Source: Hyphomicrobium_A sp041659545 (GTDB lineage Bacteria > Pseudomonadota > Alphaproteobacteria > Rhizobiales > Hyphomicrobiaceae). Taken from it: a stretch of DNA of 64,000 bases. The position numbers were made by a program, and so were the translations under genes. Location of the stretch: positions 149,628-213,627 of the forward strand of contig JBAZYB010000001.1 in NCBI GenBank assembly GCA_041659545.1, in the 5' to 3' direction. Each line of letters opens with the position of its first letter. The stretch's first letter is position 1. Under the pieces are notes generated by a model, which saw only the letters and a program-made list of their open reading frames with translations, had not been told where the DNA came from and did no database searches. This document shows positions 35,901-44,720 of this stretch, piece by piece.

Positions 35901-36722
35901 TCATGCTACCGAACGACTTCCACAATTGAAACAACCTCTTCGTCGGGCGGGTCGGCTGGCTCTTTCCGTCGAGCCATCCAGGCTGGATTCCCTCCACGTG
36001 GGCGTACTTGCGGAGCCCATGATCGTGTCTGCCACGGCAGTGACCGCGTGAGAAGCGGCCAGCATGCACGAGGTGACCGCGGCGGACGCGCACGGGGCCG
36101 TAACCTTGGCTTTGGCATTTGGCAGCATGCAACTTAGGCAGGGTCCGCCTGGAAACTGGCTGACAACCTGCGTCCGCATCCCGTCGCGCGAGAGCATCGG
36201 AAACACCACTGGAATCTTGTGTCCGTGACACCAGATCTCGGCGAACAGTCGCGTCGAGTTGTTGTCGACCGCCACCACTAGGACAGTTGGCCAATGCTCA
36301 GTCATAGAGAAGCCCCCAATTAGTGGCAAGGCGATACCGGTCACGACCCCCGGATTCGTCATGTGGGGAACAACATTGCGCGCCAAGGCATGGGCCTTCC
36401 ATTCCCCAATGTCCGCGCCGAACATCATTTGACGTGGTGCGTTCGTGCGGTCGAAACGATCGTGGTCGATAAAGGTCAACTGCGAGACGCCCATTCGCGC
36501 CAGACCCACACCAATCCAGCTGCCAAGACCACCTGCCCCAGCGATCACCACATGCGCGGCCTCAAGCCGCCCTTGATCGTGCCCGGGCATCGCCGCTTGT
36601 CGGCAGAACAGGTCGGCCTCGGCGCTGTGGCGCGCGGGTGGGAATCCAGGTGCCTCTAGCCTAAGGACCGGATTGACACATGCGGTAGGCTCGGGACTAG
36701 GTAAGGTCGAGTCGAAAGACAT
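35901..36722 (-). CDS. bilD: BilD-like E1 (ThiF-fold) ubiquitin-activating protein
   Basis: 273 aa from the ATG at 36722 (GGAGAA box; overlaps the JAB gene). ThiF/MoeB Rossmann fold: VIAGAGGLGSW at 59-69, IDHDRFDRTNAPRQ with the ATP-binding Asp and Arg, and GGPCLSCML with the C-terminal GCFNCGS forming a zinc site. A cysteine in TAPCASAAV is a candidate thioester residue. Fourth gene of an Ubl-E2-JAB-E1 operon, the gene order of bacterial ISG15-like (BIL) systems that conjugate a Ubl to phage virion proteins. Confidence 0.82.
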   Translation of the reverse strand: MSFDSTLPSPEPTACVNPVLRLEAPGFPPARHSAEADLFCRQAAMPGHDQGRLEAAHVVIAGAGGLGSWIGVGLARMGVSQLTFIDHDRFDRTNAPRQMMFGADIGEWKAHALARNVVPHMTNPGVVTGIALPLIGGFSMTEHWPTVLVVAVDNNSTRLFAEIWCHGHKIPVVFPMLSRDGMRTQVVSQFPGGPCLSCMLPNAKAKVTAPCASAAVTSCMLAASHAVTAVADTIMGSASTPTWRESSLDGSTERASRPARRRGCFNCGSRSVA

Positions 36723-37263
36723 TAGGTTCTCCTGGATGCTGGATGATTCCTGTGCCTCGCCATCGCACGACAACAGTCCCTTCATTGATGGCTTGGCCCC
36801 ACACGCGCAAGTAGCCATCCCGAACAACGATGATGTTGACTAGACGGTCGGAGTAGTGGCGTCGGAGATCGCGCTCCTGGTTCAGGTCGATGTCGGACGG
36901 ATGGGTGCATGCCGGGCCCTGTCCTGGGTGCGAGTGCATCCACACCGCAAAGTGGGCACCTGTTCGCTCGAAGTCAATGAGACTGTTCGTCATACGCACG
37001 GAGTCAGCACGAACGTGGACTGCGGAGGGTTTGGCCTCCGTGACATCTGCGACACTCGTGACCCTGACACCGGCCGGCGTGTGTCGACCACCGAACACCA
37101 CCATGCGCTCGGCCGGGAAGACCTGCCGCCACGAGGCGAACATCAGGTCCGTGGGGATGACCACCCTTGTCGCGCCCGTAGGTGTCTTGGCGCGATTCCT
37201 GGATAAGAGATCGAACGGCAATAACACGTAAGCGGGCTGCTCTTGCCGATGAAAGAGTCGCAT
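36697..37263 (-). CDS. bilC: BilC-like JAB/MPN isopeptidase
   Basis: 188 aa. JAMM zinc-peptidase motif clear: Glu52, then MHSHPGQGP with His110 and His112, and THPSDID with Ser123 and Asp126. In BIL operons this enzyme processes the Ubl or removes it from targets. Its stop lies inside the E1 gene and its start is three bases after the E2 stop, so the four genes are translationally coupled. Confidence 0.85.
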   Translation of the reverse strand: MRLFHRQEQPAYVLLPFDLLSRNRAKTPTGATRVVIPTDLMFASWRQVFPAERMVVFGGRHTPAGVRVTSVADVTEAKPSAVHVRADSVRMTNSLIDFERTGAHFAVWMHSHPGQGPACTHPSDIDLNQERDLRRHYSDRLVNIIVVRDGYLRVWGQAINEGTVVVRWRGTGIIQHPGEPNVFRLDLT

Positions 37264-37266
37264 GCG

Positions 37267-37707
37267 TCAGGCCTTTCTCGTTCCGTTGAACGATTCATCG
37301 AGCATCCGCTCCATGTAGAGGAGAGCATCGTCGACCGTGGCGGGATGGCGATTCCAATGGAGCCGAAACCAGGGTGCGTTCGCCAGTTGTAGACAGGATC
37401 CGTGAGCGTGTCGTTTCATCTCCTGAGGCGGGTCGGCGATATACGCAGCGATGTCGTTGCCCTGTTGCCGAACGAAGCCATTGAACTCGCGCCAGGTGCG
37501 CGCGGTGAAGTCGTAGACGCGGTAGCGGCCGGCAAACTCGACGTGATCGGCCTTGTCCTTGCGTTGCCAGCGCTTCTCATCCCAAGCAAACCGCGCTGGA
37601 ACCTCGATGACCTTCGTCGGCTTCGGGCCGATGACGCGTCGGGCTGGACCGACCAGTCGCGGTCGGCCCAGCCCTTTCCCCACTAGTTTCGCGAGCCAGT
37701 CTTTCAT
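37267..37707 (-). CDS. bilB: BilB-like E2 conjugating enzyme
   Basis: 146 aa. UBC-like features are weak in sequence: a basic N-terminus, HVEFAGRYRVYDF and DIAAYIADPP as strands, then HAHGSCLQL with Cys105 as probable catalytic cysteine, and a C-terminal helix DDALLYMERMLDESF. The call rests largely on position between a Ubl and a JAB/E1 pair. ATG overlaps the Ubl stop (ATGA). Confidence 0.72.
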   Translation of the reverse strand: MKDWLAKLVGKGLGRPRLVGPARRVIGPKPTKVIEVPARFAWDEKRWQRKDKADHVEFAGRYRVYDFTARTWREFNGFVRQQGNDIAAYIADPPQEMKRHAHGSCLQLANAPWFRLHWNRHPATVDDALLYMERMLDESFNGTRKA

Positions 37708-37937
37708 GCGCCCGCCACCACGTCGTCCTTCGCCGCGTAGATCTTCTGCCCATCCGACACGGCGTCGAACAGGTTGTCACCGTGCCCGAACATCCCGCCC
37801 TCGGGGCGGGACAACTGGAATCCGTTCAGGCCCAGTTGCTTGAGCACGTCGATGGCCCTGGTATTCGGCAGAATGGCGACATCCGTGAACTCCTTCCCAT
37901 CCGAGCCAGCGATCGCGATGATGATGCGTTTCTGCAT
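37704..37937 (-). CDS. bilA: BilA-like ubiquitin-like protein
   Basis: 77 aa from the ATG at 37937, preceded by a perfect AGGAGGT box; the longer upstream frame has no such signal. Beta-grasp pattern: MQKRIIIAIAGSDGK, FTDVAILPNTRAIDVLKQL, DGQKIYAAKDDVVAGA. The C-terminus is Gly-Ala, not Gly-Gly, and no residues follow, so it would be used without trimming or the last Ala is removed by the JAB enzyme. First gene of the BIL operon. Confidence 0.8.
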   Translation of the reverse strand: MQKRIIIAIAGSDGKEFTDVAILPNTRAIDVLKQLGLNGFQLSRPEGGMFGHGDNLFDAVSDGQKIYAAKDDVVAGA

Positions 37938-38084
37938 GATTGTCAGACCTCCTACATGGAGGGCAAATGTCAAGGCTCCGAGAGTTGGCATGGACGAAAT
38001 AGCGTGCCGAACGCGATCACGCCTTTGCCTGCATCTCATTGAGCCGTGTGCGGTTGTGGGATTACAGAATTTGCCTATTGACCT

Positions 38085-38096
38085 GGGGGGGGGGGG
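38085..38096. repeat. Twelve-G homopolymer in a divergent promoter region
   Basis: A run of 12 G between the bilA start (37937) and the lipoprotein start (38144). Such tracts change length by slipped-strand mispairing and can alter promoter spacing. It lies about 48 bases before the lipoprotein ATG. It could also be an assembly-sensitive site. Confidence 0.7.
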
Positions 38097-38143
38097 TACC
38101 GATATACATATGGGCTCTTCAAGTCCTGAAAGAGGAGTCCGCC

Positions 38144-38938
38144 ATGCGCCATTGGTTCGTTGTCTTGGCCGTCTTGCTAAGCGCTTGCGGCGGCGGCTCG
38201 CCGTCCAGTCCGACACCAGTCGCGACAACTCCCACGGCTCCAGCGCCGACTCCGACGCCTGGTCCAACTGTCACTTCGCTCGTGGTCGAGGCGACCTCCG
38301 CGCTGCTGATTAACGTCGGTACTTCCCTTCAATTCATTGCAACGGCGACGATGTCGGACGGCACGATTCGCATCCCGACAGCCATTGCGTCCTGGCAATC
38401 CTCGAACCCGGCAGTTGCGACCGTATCATCGAGTGGACTCGTGACGGCAGTCTCATCGGGCACTGTGACCATCACCGCAACCTACTTGGGTACGTCCGGC
38501 TCTCTCGCGGCACAAACCGCGCTGGCATCAGCGACAAGGCAGATACTGATCTTCGTCTTCCGGGACTCGAACTCGAATGCGCCATTTGAGCTGACATTCC
38601 AAGGCGGGAGAATGAACACCTATGGCGGGCCGATGCGCATCAATGCAACGGTTGGTCAGCACGAGTTGACCGGATGGTTTCTGCGGACCGCCGACAGCCA
38701 AACGTCATTGGAAGTGGCGTTCCAAAATCTGATTCCCAGCCAAACTACCGAGGACAACGGGATACAGCTCGGATCGGTGAGAAGTGTTGTCGGGCCGAGC
38801 CCACGCGTCTCGAACTGTTCGGTCGCCTACTCCGTAGGCGCTTCGGTGCCGATCGGACAGAGACAGGACTTCCGGGTTGCCTTCACCGTGACCTCGAGTC
38901 GGGTCGTTGGCGCAACCTGTCCCGGCGGCATCCCGTGA
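38144..38938 (+). CDS. Lipoprotein with Big_2-type Ig-like domain
   Basis: 264 aa from ATG 38144 (AGAGGAGT box). Signal peptide with lipobox LLSAC (lipidated Cys15), then a Ser/Thr/Pro-rich linker. A bacterial Ig-like 2 domain follows (ASWQSSNPAVATVSSSGLVT, then GTVTITATY). The C-terminal half is unassigned. Exported to the outer face of a membrane. Forms a pair with the lipoprotein metallopeptidase downstream, which has the same signal-linker-Ig layout. Confidence 0.82.
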   Translation: MRHWFVVLAVLLSACGGGSPSSPTPVATTPTAPAPTPTPGPTVTSLVVEATSALLINVGTSLQFIATATMSDGTIRIPTAIASWQSSNPAVATVSSSGLVTAVSSGTVTITATYLGTSGSLAAQTALASATRQILIFVFRDSNSNAPFELTFQGGRMNTYGGPMRINATVGQHELTGWFLRTADSQTSLEVAFQNLIPSQTTEDNGIQLGSVRSVVGPSPRVSNCSVAYSVGASVPIGQRQDFRVAFTVTSSRVVGATCPGGIP

Positions 38939-39003
38939 TTCTTGCCAAACAAGGCAAATCGCTTTGACACAGTGGTTCCAACAGTTGGCGGAGGAAACCT
39001 GAC

Positions 39004-40104
39004 ATGCGGCGCTGGATTGTTCTATTCGCTGTAGCACTGAACGCCTGCGGAGGAGCGTCAACGCCCACCGCGCCCACCGCAACAACGCCACCGCCATCAC
39101 CAACTCCGGCACCAACCCCGACACCCACGACTCAATCGGTGGTCGTGTCGAATCCGACACCACTATCTGGCTACGACTTGGGCCGCACTTACCAACTCAG
39201 GGCAACGCTTCGGGCCCAAGGACAACAAGATCGAGACATCACCGCCGACGCGCAATGGACCTCGTCAAACGCCGGAGTGGCAAGCGTGAGCCGAGGGAAC
39301 CTGACCATCAACGGTTTGGGCGAAGTGGACATTGCGGCGGCCCATGAAGGCACGACTGGGACGTTCCATGTTTCCGTTGCGGCGGGTCAGGTGACGTTCG
39401 AAGTCGATGCCGGCGTCTCGCAAAGCGAACAGGATGTCATCCGCGGCGGTGTCATGATCGCCCAGTCGTACTTCCTCTCCACATTCAGTTGGACACCGAC
39501 CCAGTCCGTGAAGGTCATCGTGCGCTCAGGCACCAACGGGCCGATTCAAGCTCAAGCCCAGGGCGCTCAGATAACGGTCTATGCGGGGAACGCTGATTGG
39601 CAGCGGTTCGGACCAGGGTTCAAGCGCAAGACCTTGGTCCATGAGTTCTTTCACGTCATGCAGTACTTCCTCGGCTGGATACCAGCCAATCAACAAGTAA
39701 CGAGCGCGCTGTGGCTGCTTGAGGGGTCGGCGGAATACGTCGGATACCTGGCGGCCTATGCAGGACAGGGAGTCAACTCGGTCGACCAACTTCGAGGGTG
39801 CCACCAGTTCCGGGTGTCCAACGGCGTGAGAATCCCGCGTCTGTCAGAACTGGAGGGTCAAGGCTTCAATGATGTGAGCCGACAGGGCGCACCCGTGTAC
39901 AGCATCGGATACCTGGCAGCTGAGAGAGCCGCGGAGGCTTCGGGGTTGCGTTCCCTCTCGACCTTTGGCCTCTCAGCCGCCACGTCCACCTGGCAGGACG
40001 CCTTCTTACGCGCGTTTGGTTCCCCGCTCAGCGCGTTCTATGACGCGTTCGAGCAGTACCGGAACTCCTGGCGCCCGCCGAGCAGCTATACCTGCGCGAG
40101 CTGA
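39004..40104 (+). CDS. Lipoprotein zinc metallopeptidase (HExxH) with Ig-like domain
   Basis: 366 aa, ATG 39004 after GGAGGAAACC. Lipobox LNAC gives lipidated Cys15, followed by a long Thr/Pro linker, an Ig-like domain (AQWTSSNAGVASVSRGNLT), then a gluzincin-type peptidase: VHEFFHVMQYF contains HExxH, and LLEGSAEYVGY supplies the downstream glutamate. Probably a surface-anchored protease or putative collagenase-like enzyme. Paralogous N-terminus to the neighbour at 38144. Confidence 0.82.
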   Translation: MRRWIVLFAVALNACGGASTPTAPTATTPPPSPTPAPTPTPTTQSVVVSNPTPLSGYDLGRTYQLRATLRAQGQQDRDITADAQWTSSNAGVASVSRGNLTINGLGEVDIAAAHEGTTGTFHVSVAAGQVTFEVDAGVSQSEQDVIRGGVMIAQSYFLSTFSWTPTQSVKVIVRSGTNGPIQAQAQGAQITVYAGNADWQRFGPGFKRKTLVHEFFHVMQYFLGWIPANQQVTSALWLLEGSAEYVGYLAAYAGQGVNSVDQLRGCHQFRVSNGVRIPRLSELEGQGFNDVSRQGAPVYSIGYLAAERAAEASGLRSLSTFGLSAATSTWQDAFLRAFGSPLSAFYDAFEQYRNSWRPPSSYTCAS

Positions 40105-40115
40105 ACCAGAAAGGC

Positions 40116-40277
40116 TCAGCGCCGCCGACGCGGCGCCATCGTCACGCCGTCCATGAACAGGTCGAAAAACGAGCGAGAACGACCGTGCCTTCTCGGCGGC
40201 ATGCCGATCTTGTCGATGGCGCGGTCCAGTCGTCTGTTGCTGAATCTGATGGCGTCGACCTTTCGTCTGCGTATCAT
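40116..40277 (-). CDS. Small basic hypothetical protein
   Basis: 53 aa from the ATG at 40277, which has GCGGAGGGCCAC upstream. Very basic (MIRRRKVDAIRFSNRRLDRA, then SRSFFDLFMDG). No family recognised. The ribosome-binding site is the main support; it could still be a chance frame. Confidence 0.35.
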   Translation of the reverse strand: MIRRRKVDAIRFSNRRLDRAIDKIGMPPRRHGRSRSFFDLFMDGVTMAPRRRR

Positions 40278-40403
40278 GTGGCCCTCCGCATGGAGGGCAA
40301 CGGTCACGGCCTCAGCCGTCGTTCAGCGTTCGCGGGCTGGTTCAACAGTCACGCGAGCTGCTTCACGCTAGCCCCGGTTAACGTTACGAACTGAACCGAA
40401 AAC

Positions 40404-40450
40404 GACCTCCACACGGGAGGTCGCATCTCGCCATTCCTAAAGATAATGGC
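40404..40450. terminator. Pair of stem-loops between convergent genes
   Basis: Two perfect hairpins: GACCTCC-acacg-GGAGGTC (40404-40422) and GCCATT/AATGGC (40430-40450). They lie between the plus-strand lipoprotein genes and the minus-strand NUDIX gene. A T-rich stretch follows at about 40460. Probable bidirectional terminator. Confidence 0.5.
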
Positions 40451-40516
40451 GGTTCAGATTCGTTTCTTTTGGTCGGGTTGGGCTGACTTTCACCGGAGGG
40501 CAATCGGCGGCCATTG

Positions 40517-41041
40517 CTAAAAGAGCGCCTGTTGACCTCTCGTCTTGGGAGGCACGCTAGCGGACATTTCTTCTGTTGAGATTCCCAGCTTTTGACACAA
40601 TTCGTCTAGGAACGGTACCTGTCCAGCGAGAATCTTCTTTCGCGCTTCGGCAATCGTGAACCAATCAGCGCGATCGACCTCAGGGAATTCCTTGATTCGG
40701 CCCGATCCCTTTGGCCATTCCATCTCGAAGGTGTTGCTGCGAAGACGCGCAGGATCGAAGTCTCCAGAAAACGCCCACGCCGAGATTATCTTGCCGCTCG
40801 GTTGCTTGACAGCCGACAGTGGCAGGAATGGTTCTTCTGCTTCCATGCCGGTTTCCTCCTCAAATTCACGCCGAGCTGCATCGAGAGGGTCTTCGTCGTC
40901 TTTGTATTCGCCTTTTGGGACTGACCAAGCAGCCAAGTCCTTCTTCGCCCAAAAAGGACCGCCTGGATGCACCAGGAATACCTCAATCGGCCTGTCCTGG
41001 GCTCTGCGGTACATCAGGAGTCCGGCGCTCTTGGCTGCCAT
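40517..41041 (-). CDS. NUDIX hydrolase
   Basis: 174 aa. Nudix box GEYKDDEDPLDAARREFEEETGME matches GX5EX7REUXEEXGU exactly. The opening (SAGLLMYRR, AWSVPKGE) resembles the Ap4A / bis(5'-nucleosyl)-tetraphosphatase-like and diadenylate-cleaving group. It is 14 bases downstream of the patatin gene and likely co-transcribed with it. Confidence 0.9.
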   Translation of the reverse strand: MAAKSAGLLMYRRAQDRPIEVFLVHPGGPFWAKKDLAAWSVPKGEYKDDEDPLDAARREFEEETGMEAEEPFLPLSAVKQPSGKIISAWAFSGDFDPARLRSNTFEMEWPKGSGRIKEFPEVDRADWFTIAEARKKILAGQVPFLDELCQKLGISTEEMSASVPPKTRGQQALF

Positions 41042-41055
41042 GTGTCAGATCCTTT

Positions 41056-42609
41056 CTATGCTGGCGCCGTGTTTGCGGCGGCACCATCCTTAATCAATCG
41101 CTCAAACCCAGACGCGAGGGATTCGTATAGACAATCTTGAGCCGACCGGGCCACCTCGAATCCGAAGCTGTCTTTCAGAGGCGCACGATAGGGTCGCGTT
41201 TCAAGCTGAATCCGCCCTGTTGGCGTACGATGGTCAATCAAGATCGCGCTGGCAAAAGGGATTGCGCGATGTACTCGAATCGCCAAACGCTCGGCCGCCT
41301 GTGCAGAGACACTAGCGCGGAAATCTCTTAGTCGCCTTAGAGAGTTGTTGATGCTCAAGGCAAGTCCTTGTGCGGTGAATCCCTCGAAAACCGGGGCAAT
41401 GGCGGTCATGAGATCATCACGAGCCGGATCCAACAATGAAATGATTGCCGAAAACGGCGCGTTACGATTCTCCAGTTTCTCTCGAATCGCTTCACAAAGG
41501 TCGTCGAACGGCACTCCCGTCATCAGATTGATGCTCACCATAGTCAACGTCTGTTGAGCTGTGGCAACGTACAGGTCAATGGAAGTAGCCTGTGCTCGGT
41601 GGCTTTGGTAATAGCGCCGCGACGGATAGAACGCGGTTAGCCCTGCTGCCTCGATGAGTTCCCTCGGTGCTGGCGTCCATGATGACTCCTTATTTCGGTC
41701 CCATTTTGCACCGGCCAGTAGCCTCTCTACAGGCTCCATGGTCGCCTGTGCCTGAGCTTCAGCCAAAGGGGGGAGTACTTCGATAGCGCTCCGTACATCA
41801 TCAAGCGCCAAGTACTTTTGTAGCACGCTGTCCACTCGTAGTAAATGATCGCTGCCAACAAGCCCTCGGAGCAATTCGTCGGAGGCACTTAACTGTGCGG
41901 CGAACATGAGGTCCAATACGTAACTCACAGCGGCGACGCTAAGGGGACGCAGCCGTCGAGCGTCCGACGGGTGGGCACCGCTGGGAAACTGTCCCGTTCC
42001 AATCGCTAGAACCCTCATGTTGCGAAACTCAATCTCGTATCGATGATGCACGATGAGCGCCGCGGCAAGCGCCGGCGAACTTGCCCACAAGCCACCGTCA
42101 GCATACGAGCGCTCCTGCGCGGCAGGCTTGACGGGAGCGAAGTATGTCGGAGCCGCCGCTGACGCAAGTGCAACATCGACGAGCGATGTATCTAGATCCG
42201 TATCGGAACCCGGCAGATTCGAAAACACGCGATGACCGAATCTGTCGACTGAGGTCGCAGGAACCACGACCTTCGTCAGGCAGTCGCGAAGTCGCTTCGC
42301 CCCGAACACATCGTCCAGAAAGCGCTTGAGCCGCTCTCGATCGTATTGAGGTCCACGACGCAATGCGGCCAAGGGCCGTTTCTTGAACACTTCGGCGGCA
42401 TATTCTCGATACTTGCTAGCTAACGTACTCGGTGGGACGTCAAGGGCGAGTCCCAATGCGATGATTGCGCCAGTTGACGTTCCTGCGATGAGGTCGAACG
42501 CCTGCGATATGGTCCCAGAGTTGAGCTTCAGTTTTGCCAAATAGGTTGCTTGGTACACACCTCGAACGCCACCGCCATCGAGCGAGAGAATCCGAAACGG
42601 GGCAGCCAT
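41056..42609 (-). CDS. Patatin-like phospholipase
   Basis: 517 aa. The N-terminal patatin domain has the oxyanion motif DGGGVRG, nucleophile Ser45 in GTSTG, and Asp171 in SYADGG. About 250 C-terminal residues follow with no domain I can name. Patatin phospholipases act as effectors in CBASS (CapV) and other abortive systems, but no nucleotide cyclase lies nearby. Together with the NUDIX gene it makes a two-gene unit next to two Ubl operons. Confidence 0.85.
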   Translation of the reverse strand: MAAPFRILSLDGGGVRGVYQATYLAKLKLNSGTISQAFDLIAGTSTGAIIALGLALDVPPSTLASKYREYAAEVFKKRPLAALRRGPQYDRERLKRFLDDVFGAKRLRDCLTKVVVPATSVDRFGHRVFSNLPGSDTDLDTSLVDVALASAAAPTYFAPVKPAAQERSYADGGLWASSPALAAALIVHHRYEIEFRNMRVLAIGTGQFPSGAHPSDARRLRPLSVAAVSYVLDLMFAAQLSASDELLRGLVGSDHLLRVDSVLQKYLALDDVRSAIEVLPPLAEAQAQATMEPVERLLAGAKWDRNKESSWTPAPRELIEAAGLTAFYPSRRYYQSHRAQATSIDLYVATAQQTLTMVSINLMTGVPFDDLCEAIREKLENRNAPFSAIISLLDPARDDLMTAIAPVFEGFTAQGLALSINNSLRRLRDFRASVSAQAAERLAIRVHRAIPFASAILIDHRTPTGRIQLETRPYRAPLKDSFGFEVARSAQDCLYESLASGFERLIKDGAAANTAPA

Positions 42610-43033
42610 GTCTTGGGATAGGCCAAGTGCGATGTCGTGATCGCTAAGGCGAGATTATGCTTCTAGTTTGACAATTACGCCAGCCCGAGACAGTGGCGAA
42701 GTCTGGTCAGCGCGGCAAGGATCTGTGCCTAACGCGTTAAATTGTTGTCTCGGGCTGTTCACACAACTCCAGTCAGAATAACAGTCTGAGAACCAGTGAC
42801 GACCGGCTCGAGGGTTGTGCCACGGTATTCCTGAGGAGGGATGGATCGGTTCAGATCCTGCCTCGTGGTCGGAAAAAAAGAGAATTAACTTGGGTGTTCA
42901 ACTTCGGATGTCCTATCGGGTCCGAACTGCCAGCCCCAGCCGACAGGACAGTCTTCGAACATGAAAGCGACATCCGTGGAGGGTTCGCTAGCCTGCATTG
43001 TTAAGGTTTCTTACTCTTCGGAATCGAGCTATC
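42610..43033. other. Intergenic region with a long inverted repeat
   Basis: No gene seen. AGCCCGAGACA (42682-42692) pairs perfectly with TGTCTCGGGCT (42746-42756), separated by 53 bases. This lies upstream of the patatin gene and could be an operator or a relic of an insertion. Confidence 0.4.
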
Positions 43034-43096
43034 TGGTGCTCCTGAAGGTGTTCAGTCCGAAGTCAGGATCGTCAACCCAAAAGTGCTCCTCCGAAA
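43034..43096. repeat. Direct repeat, left copy (candidate att site)
   Basis: 63-base sequence starting TGGTGCTCCTGAAGGTGTTC that recurs at 47674-47736 with only a handful of substitutions. Each copy lies about 60-75 bases beyond the 3' end of a serine recombinase gene. A short internal echo (GTGCTCCT twice) is seen in this copy. Confidence 0.7.
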
Positions 43097-43169
43097 AGGA
43101 TTAACCAATCACCGTGGAGATTAAGGTACGCCGTAAATCTAGCAAATCCCCACGGTGTTGTACAGGCGA

Positions 43170-44603
43170 CTAGGCCGCTGTGGCAGAAAGTCCTTGATTC
43201 AATTGGTAGTCTGCGATGCCCTCCGGTGACAGGATGAGTTCGGCAAAGACAGTCGTTAACAGTTGTCGCTGTTCGGAGAGTGGCATGGCCACGTGGATAT
43301 CCCAGGCGGTCATCGCACGCGCGATTGCTTGATCCAGCTGACGAGCGGCCAGGAGATCCGTTGGAGCCTTCGTCAGCGTCAAGCCGGCACGGTCATTGGC
43401 AAGCCTTTGCAGTGCCAATCGGAAAGCGTCCGCGCTGAGCAACCCTTCTGAGAACGAGTCGGTAAGACTGGCTTCTCGCCGATCGATCGCTGCGAGCTCC
43501 ACGCGCATCCCACGTTGTAGATCGCTGAACGCCGTGTGTCGATTCATAGCCTCTTTCGTTGTTGACCGGAGCAGATGCCGTTTCAGTCTCGCTGAAAGAA
43601 CGATCCGCTGGTAGATCCCTTCCAAGTCACTATGCGCTTTGTCCAGACGACAGTAGGACGCGCGACAGCGGTTGTTTAGCCTGGTAGAACCGCGGCAACG
43701 ATAGTAGATCCATCGTCCGTGCGCTTCAGCCGTCACAAGCTCCCGACAATCACGGCATCTAGCGAACGCATTTAACAAGAATCGTAGGGGATACCGTTGC
43801 ATCGTGCGAGTGCGCGAGCGGAGAACGTCTTGAACGCGATCAAATATTTCTCCCGGTATTAGCGGGGGATGATTGCCGCGGTGGACTTCATTCCGCCATC
43901 GCAGTCGTCCGGCATAAAAGGGATTCGTGAGAAGTCTGACCAAGTAGCCATTGGATAGCGGCTGGTTGTGCTTCGTCTTAAGTCCTAGTCGCGCCAGGCG
44001 TCGCCGCAGTTCCCGTAAGCCTGTATAGCTCGAGAGGCAAAGCTCAAATGCCTTCACTACAAGTGAGGCTTGATCGGCGTCGACAACGACCCGGCTTCGC
44101 CCTTCCGTATTCTTTGCCGTTTTATATCCGCGTGGCGGTTGATGCGGCCAACCACCTTGGAGAACCTTTTGTCGCAGTCCCTTCTTGACCTCCTCAGCCA
44201 AGTTGGCGGAATAGAACTCGGCGATGGACGCCATGATGTTCTCAACCAGTTGGCCGGATACAGAGTTATCCAAGTTCTCTGTCACCGACACGAGCCGGAC
44301 GTTGAGTTTCTGGAGCACGGTCCGAATGCCAACGTGATCGCTGACATTTCTGGCGAGCCTATCTAGCTTATGGACGATGACGACGTTAATCGGGTCGTCA
44401 GCGTTACGGCATCGCGCCAGAAGGCGATGTAGTTCTTTGCGATCCGCGGTGCGCGCGGATGCGCCGGCTTCAACAAACTCTTCGACGACTTCCCAGTTGT
44501 GATTTCGGGCGTATTCGCGCATGGCCTGGAGTTGGGCTGGGAGCGACAACTCCTTGTCGGCCTGTTTGTCCGTGGAAACACGGGCATATGTAAGGCATTG
44601 CAT
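43170..44603 (-). CDS. Large serine recombinase 1
   Basis: 477 aa from the ATG at 44603. Resolvase catalytic domain: TYARVSTDKQ (nucleophile Ser), LSLPAQLQAM, VVIVHKLDRLARN. Then the Recombinase domain, a zinc-ribbon region (CRDCRELVTAEAHGRWIYYRC) and a C-terminal helical part. Large serine recombinases integrate or excise mobile DNA between short att sites. Paralogous to the enzyme at 47799 over its length. It is divergent from the LexA-like gene. Confidence 0.92.
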   Translation of the reverse strand: MQCLTYARVSTDKQADKELSLPAQLQAMREYARNHNWEVVEEFVEAGASARTADRKELHRLLARCRNADDPINVVIVHKLDRLARNVSDHVGIRTVLQKLNVRLVSVTENLDNSVSGQLVENIMASIAEFYSANLAEEVKKGLRQKVLQGGWPHQPPRGYKTAKNTEGRSRVVVDADQASLVVKAFELCLSSYTGLRELRRRLARLGLKTKHNQPLSNGYLVRLLTNPFYAGRLRWRNEVHRGNHPPLIPGEIFDRVQDVLRSRTRTMQRYPLRFLLNAFARCRDCRELVTAEAHGRWIYYRCRGSTRLNNRCRASYCRLDKAHSDLEGIYQRIVLSARLKRHLLRSTTKEAMNRHTAFSDLQRGMRVELAAIDRREASLTDSFSEGLLSADAFRLALQRLANDRAGLTLTKAPTDLLAARQLDQAIARAMTAWDIHVAMPLSEQRQLLTTVFAELILSPEGIADYQLNQGLSATAA

Positions 44604-44686
44604 CGTGGTTGAGGGGTTAATTTCAAGCCGTCTGGGACGGCTCCTCCATCCTGCGGACACAACCAAACTGCGTCAACGGGAGTTGG

Positions 44687-44714
44687 TTGACAGATGTGGA
44701 CAGAAGCGTATACT
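44687..44714 (+). promoter_or_regulatory. Sigma-70-type promoter of the LexA-like gene
   Basis: TTGACA at 44687-44692, a 16-base spacer and TATACT at 44709-44714. Transcription would begin near 44721, the ATG itself, so the message may be leaderless. This lies in the divergent gap before the recombinase gene. Confidence 0.6.
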
Positions 44715-44720
44715 ATCTAT

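Noticed and set aside
35839..36294. Alternative minus-strand frame in the E1 3' region
   Set aside because: The chosen frame keeps the ThiF core and the C-terminal CxxC zinc pair; the other is a shadow.
41056..42609. CBASS system with patatin effector
   Set aside because: No CD-NTase cyclase next to the patatin; the nearby E1/E2/JAB genes have BIL gene order with their own Ubl.
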